A stretch of DNA of 64,000 nt from NCBI RefSeq assembly GCF_008326345.1, contig NZ_BJEN01000002.1, positions 496,001 through 560,000 of the forward strand, given 5' to 3'. The notes beneath the pieces were generated by a model that was given only the letters and a program-made list of their open reading frames with translations, did not search any database and was not told the origin of the DNA. Both the position numbers and the translations under genes were made by a program. Positions 63,109 to 64,000 of this stretch are shown here, one piece after another; the first letter of the stretch is position 1, and every line of letters starts with the position of its first letter. This DNA comes from Cutibacterium modestum (GTDB lineage: Bacteria > Actinomycetota > Actinomycetes > Propionibacteriales > Propionibacteriaceae).

Positions 63109-64000
63109 ATGGCAGTGATCGTAGGGGCATCGACCTCGATTCCCCTACGCCGTCGCAACCGCAACGCCCTCGCTGCTGGTATCTGGCTCGTTTTCCTGGC
63201 CTATGCTGTGATGTCCCTTCAGAGCTCGCATTTACCGCCATGGCGTATTGCTTTGGGCTGGATGGGGTTGGCCATCTTCGCGCTGTTCTACCTGGCGCTG
63301 TTCTGGTGGCATGTCGACGGCCTGGAACTGTGGTACACAAAGCATCAGGTTCGCGCAAGTGCCATCGTGGGTCAGATTATGCTCGTGGTCTTGTGCGCCC
63401 TATTGGCCCTTGTCAGACCCAAGGTGGCGGCCAGTGTGCTGGCATACCCGATAGCCTTCGCTGTCTTCCAGATGCCTGAGGTAGCCCTAGGGATCACGCT
63501 CGCCATCGAGGTTGTCGGGATGGCCGTCCTGGTGTGGGTCACTCCGAGCTTGATGGCGTGGGCGATCGGTTCAGCCATCTCGGTTGCTGTAGTGACGGTG
63601 GTGGGGGTCCTGGAGCGGGCGGCCTGCCGGGGGCAGTTGGCTCGTCAAGCCGAACAGGACGTCCTGACACGTCTGGAGGAACGCCAACGGGTCGCCTCCG
63701 ATGTCCACGACCTGCTCGGTCAGACACTCACGGTTATGGCCATGAAGGCCCAGTTGGTGGAACGCCTCATTGGCACCGACCCGGACGCTGCGCGTGCCCA
63801 GGCGGTCGAACTGCACGGATTGTCGCGCCACGCCTTGGCACAGGTGCGAGAACTGGTCAGCGGCATGGCCCGCATGGAGGTCGATGCGCAACTGGCGGCG
63901 GCTCGCACGGCGCTTGAGGCTGCTGGGGTCGAATGCGTCGTCTCCGATTCGCGTACCCATGGAGGCCACGAGGAGGACTCGGCTTTCGACACAGTGCGCG
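63109..64000 (+). CDS. NarL-type sensor histidine kinase (cut by window edge)
   Basis: Open to the window end (297 codons visible). Five to six transmembrane helices (IWLVFLAYAVMSLQSS onward), then the HisKA_3 dimerisation domain with the phospho-His in ERQRVASDVHDLLGQTL. The ATPase domain has just begun at the edge. It resembles DesK/LiaS kinases; a response regulator probably follows outside the window. AGGAAGGAG precedes ATG 63109. Probably controls the exporter. Confidence 0.9.
   Translation, partial: MAVIVGASTSIPLRRRNRNALAAGIWLVFLAYAVMSLQSSHLPPWRIALGWMGLAIFALFYLALFWWHVDGLELWYTKHQVRASAIVGQIMLVVLCALLALVRPKVAASVLAYPIAFAVFQMPEVALGITLAIEVVGMAVLVWVTPSLMAWAIGSAISVAVVTVVGVLERAACRGQLARQAEQDVLTRLEERQRVASDVHDLLGQTLTVMAMKAQLVERLIGTDPDAARAQAVELHGLSRHALAQVRELVSGMARMEVDAQLAAARTALEAAGVECVVSDSRTHGGHEEDSAFDTVR

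Noticed and set aside
1-64000. CRISPR array, prophage, insertion sequence or tRNA
   Set aside because: No regularly spaced repeats, transposase or phage proteins and no cloverleaf-like sequences were found; a tRNA scan would be needed to exclude short RNAs.

Overview
This is about 64 kb of a high-GC actinobacterial chromosome. The gene set points to a skin propionibacterium, most probably Cutibacterium acnes. It has a Tat-exported family 8 polysaccharide lyase (hyaluronate lyase) beside uronate catabolism genes, the actinobacterial gpm–senX3–regX3–phoU neighbourhood, a GlnR-type orphan regulator, CarD, and an actinobacterial Asp23 envelope-stress cluster. The species call rests on gene content and recall, not on a database search.

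Layout. 1–10.3 kb is mainly housekeeping: 5' end of ppk, a GlnR-like regulator, a membrane-anchored discoidin-like protein, dtd, two tiny membrane proteins, a nitrobindin-like protein, YgfZ, a lone sugar-phosphate transferase, an SDR, ptsI–ptsH, ispD–ispF. 10.2–18.1 kb holds scattered PTS IIA/IIB genes with no IIC, CarD, a lipoprotein, the phosphate two-component system with phoU and a PHO-box-like triple repeat, a CE4 deacetylase lipoprotein and gpmA. 18.3–22.6 kb holds asparaginase, its permease and glyA.

22.7–34.8 kb is the most interesting part: a uronate/hyaluronan catabolic island. kdgK–eda run left, an SDR–flavoprotein–ThuA operon runs right, and then come a TIM-barrel isomerase, a Gfo/Idh oxidoreductase, a D-2-hydroxyacid dehydrogenase, hyaluronate lyase and a DUF2264 protein. 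Near-identical LacI-type palindromes lie in the kdgK–eda/SDR and lyase/DUF2264 intergenic regions, suggesting one regulon. Four consecutive genes flanking the lyase are broken: a premature TAG, a G10 tract frameshift, a deletion that removed the N-termini of two head-to-head genes, and a C6 tract frameshift. The lyase itself is intact with a complete catalytic tetrad. The strain can therefore probably cut hyaluronan, but part of the downstream pathway is disabled or switchable.

34.8–44.2 kb: rlmB-like and cysS, a DUF4032 protein, a cystathionine synthase-like gene with an in-frame TGA, and a nine-gene Asp23/AmaP cluster with its own ECF sigma factor and a decayed anti-sigma-like gene. 44.2–52.7 kb: a sugar ABC importer under a ROK regulator, with its ATPase encoded apart, plus L-serine dehydratase. 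52.7–58.2 kb: threonine dehydrogenase–KBL and an OpuC-type osmoprotectant ABC importer. 58.3–64 kb: DedA-like protein, DUF488, macrodomain protein, NADP oxidoreductase, and an ABC exporter followed by a NarL-type sensor kinase cut by the window end.

Working together: tdh, kbl, glyA and sdaA can carry threonine through glycine and serine to pyruvate, and the asparaginase unit adds asparagine; the lyase/kdgK/eda route would carry uronates to pyruvate and glyceraldehyde-3-phosphate. No tRNA, rRNA, CRISPR array, insertion sequence or phage gene was recognised.
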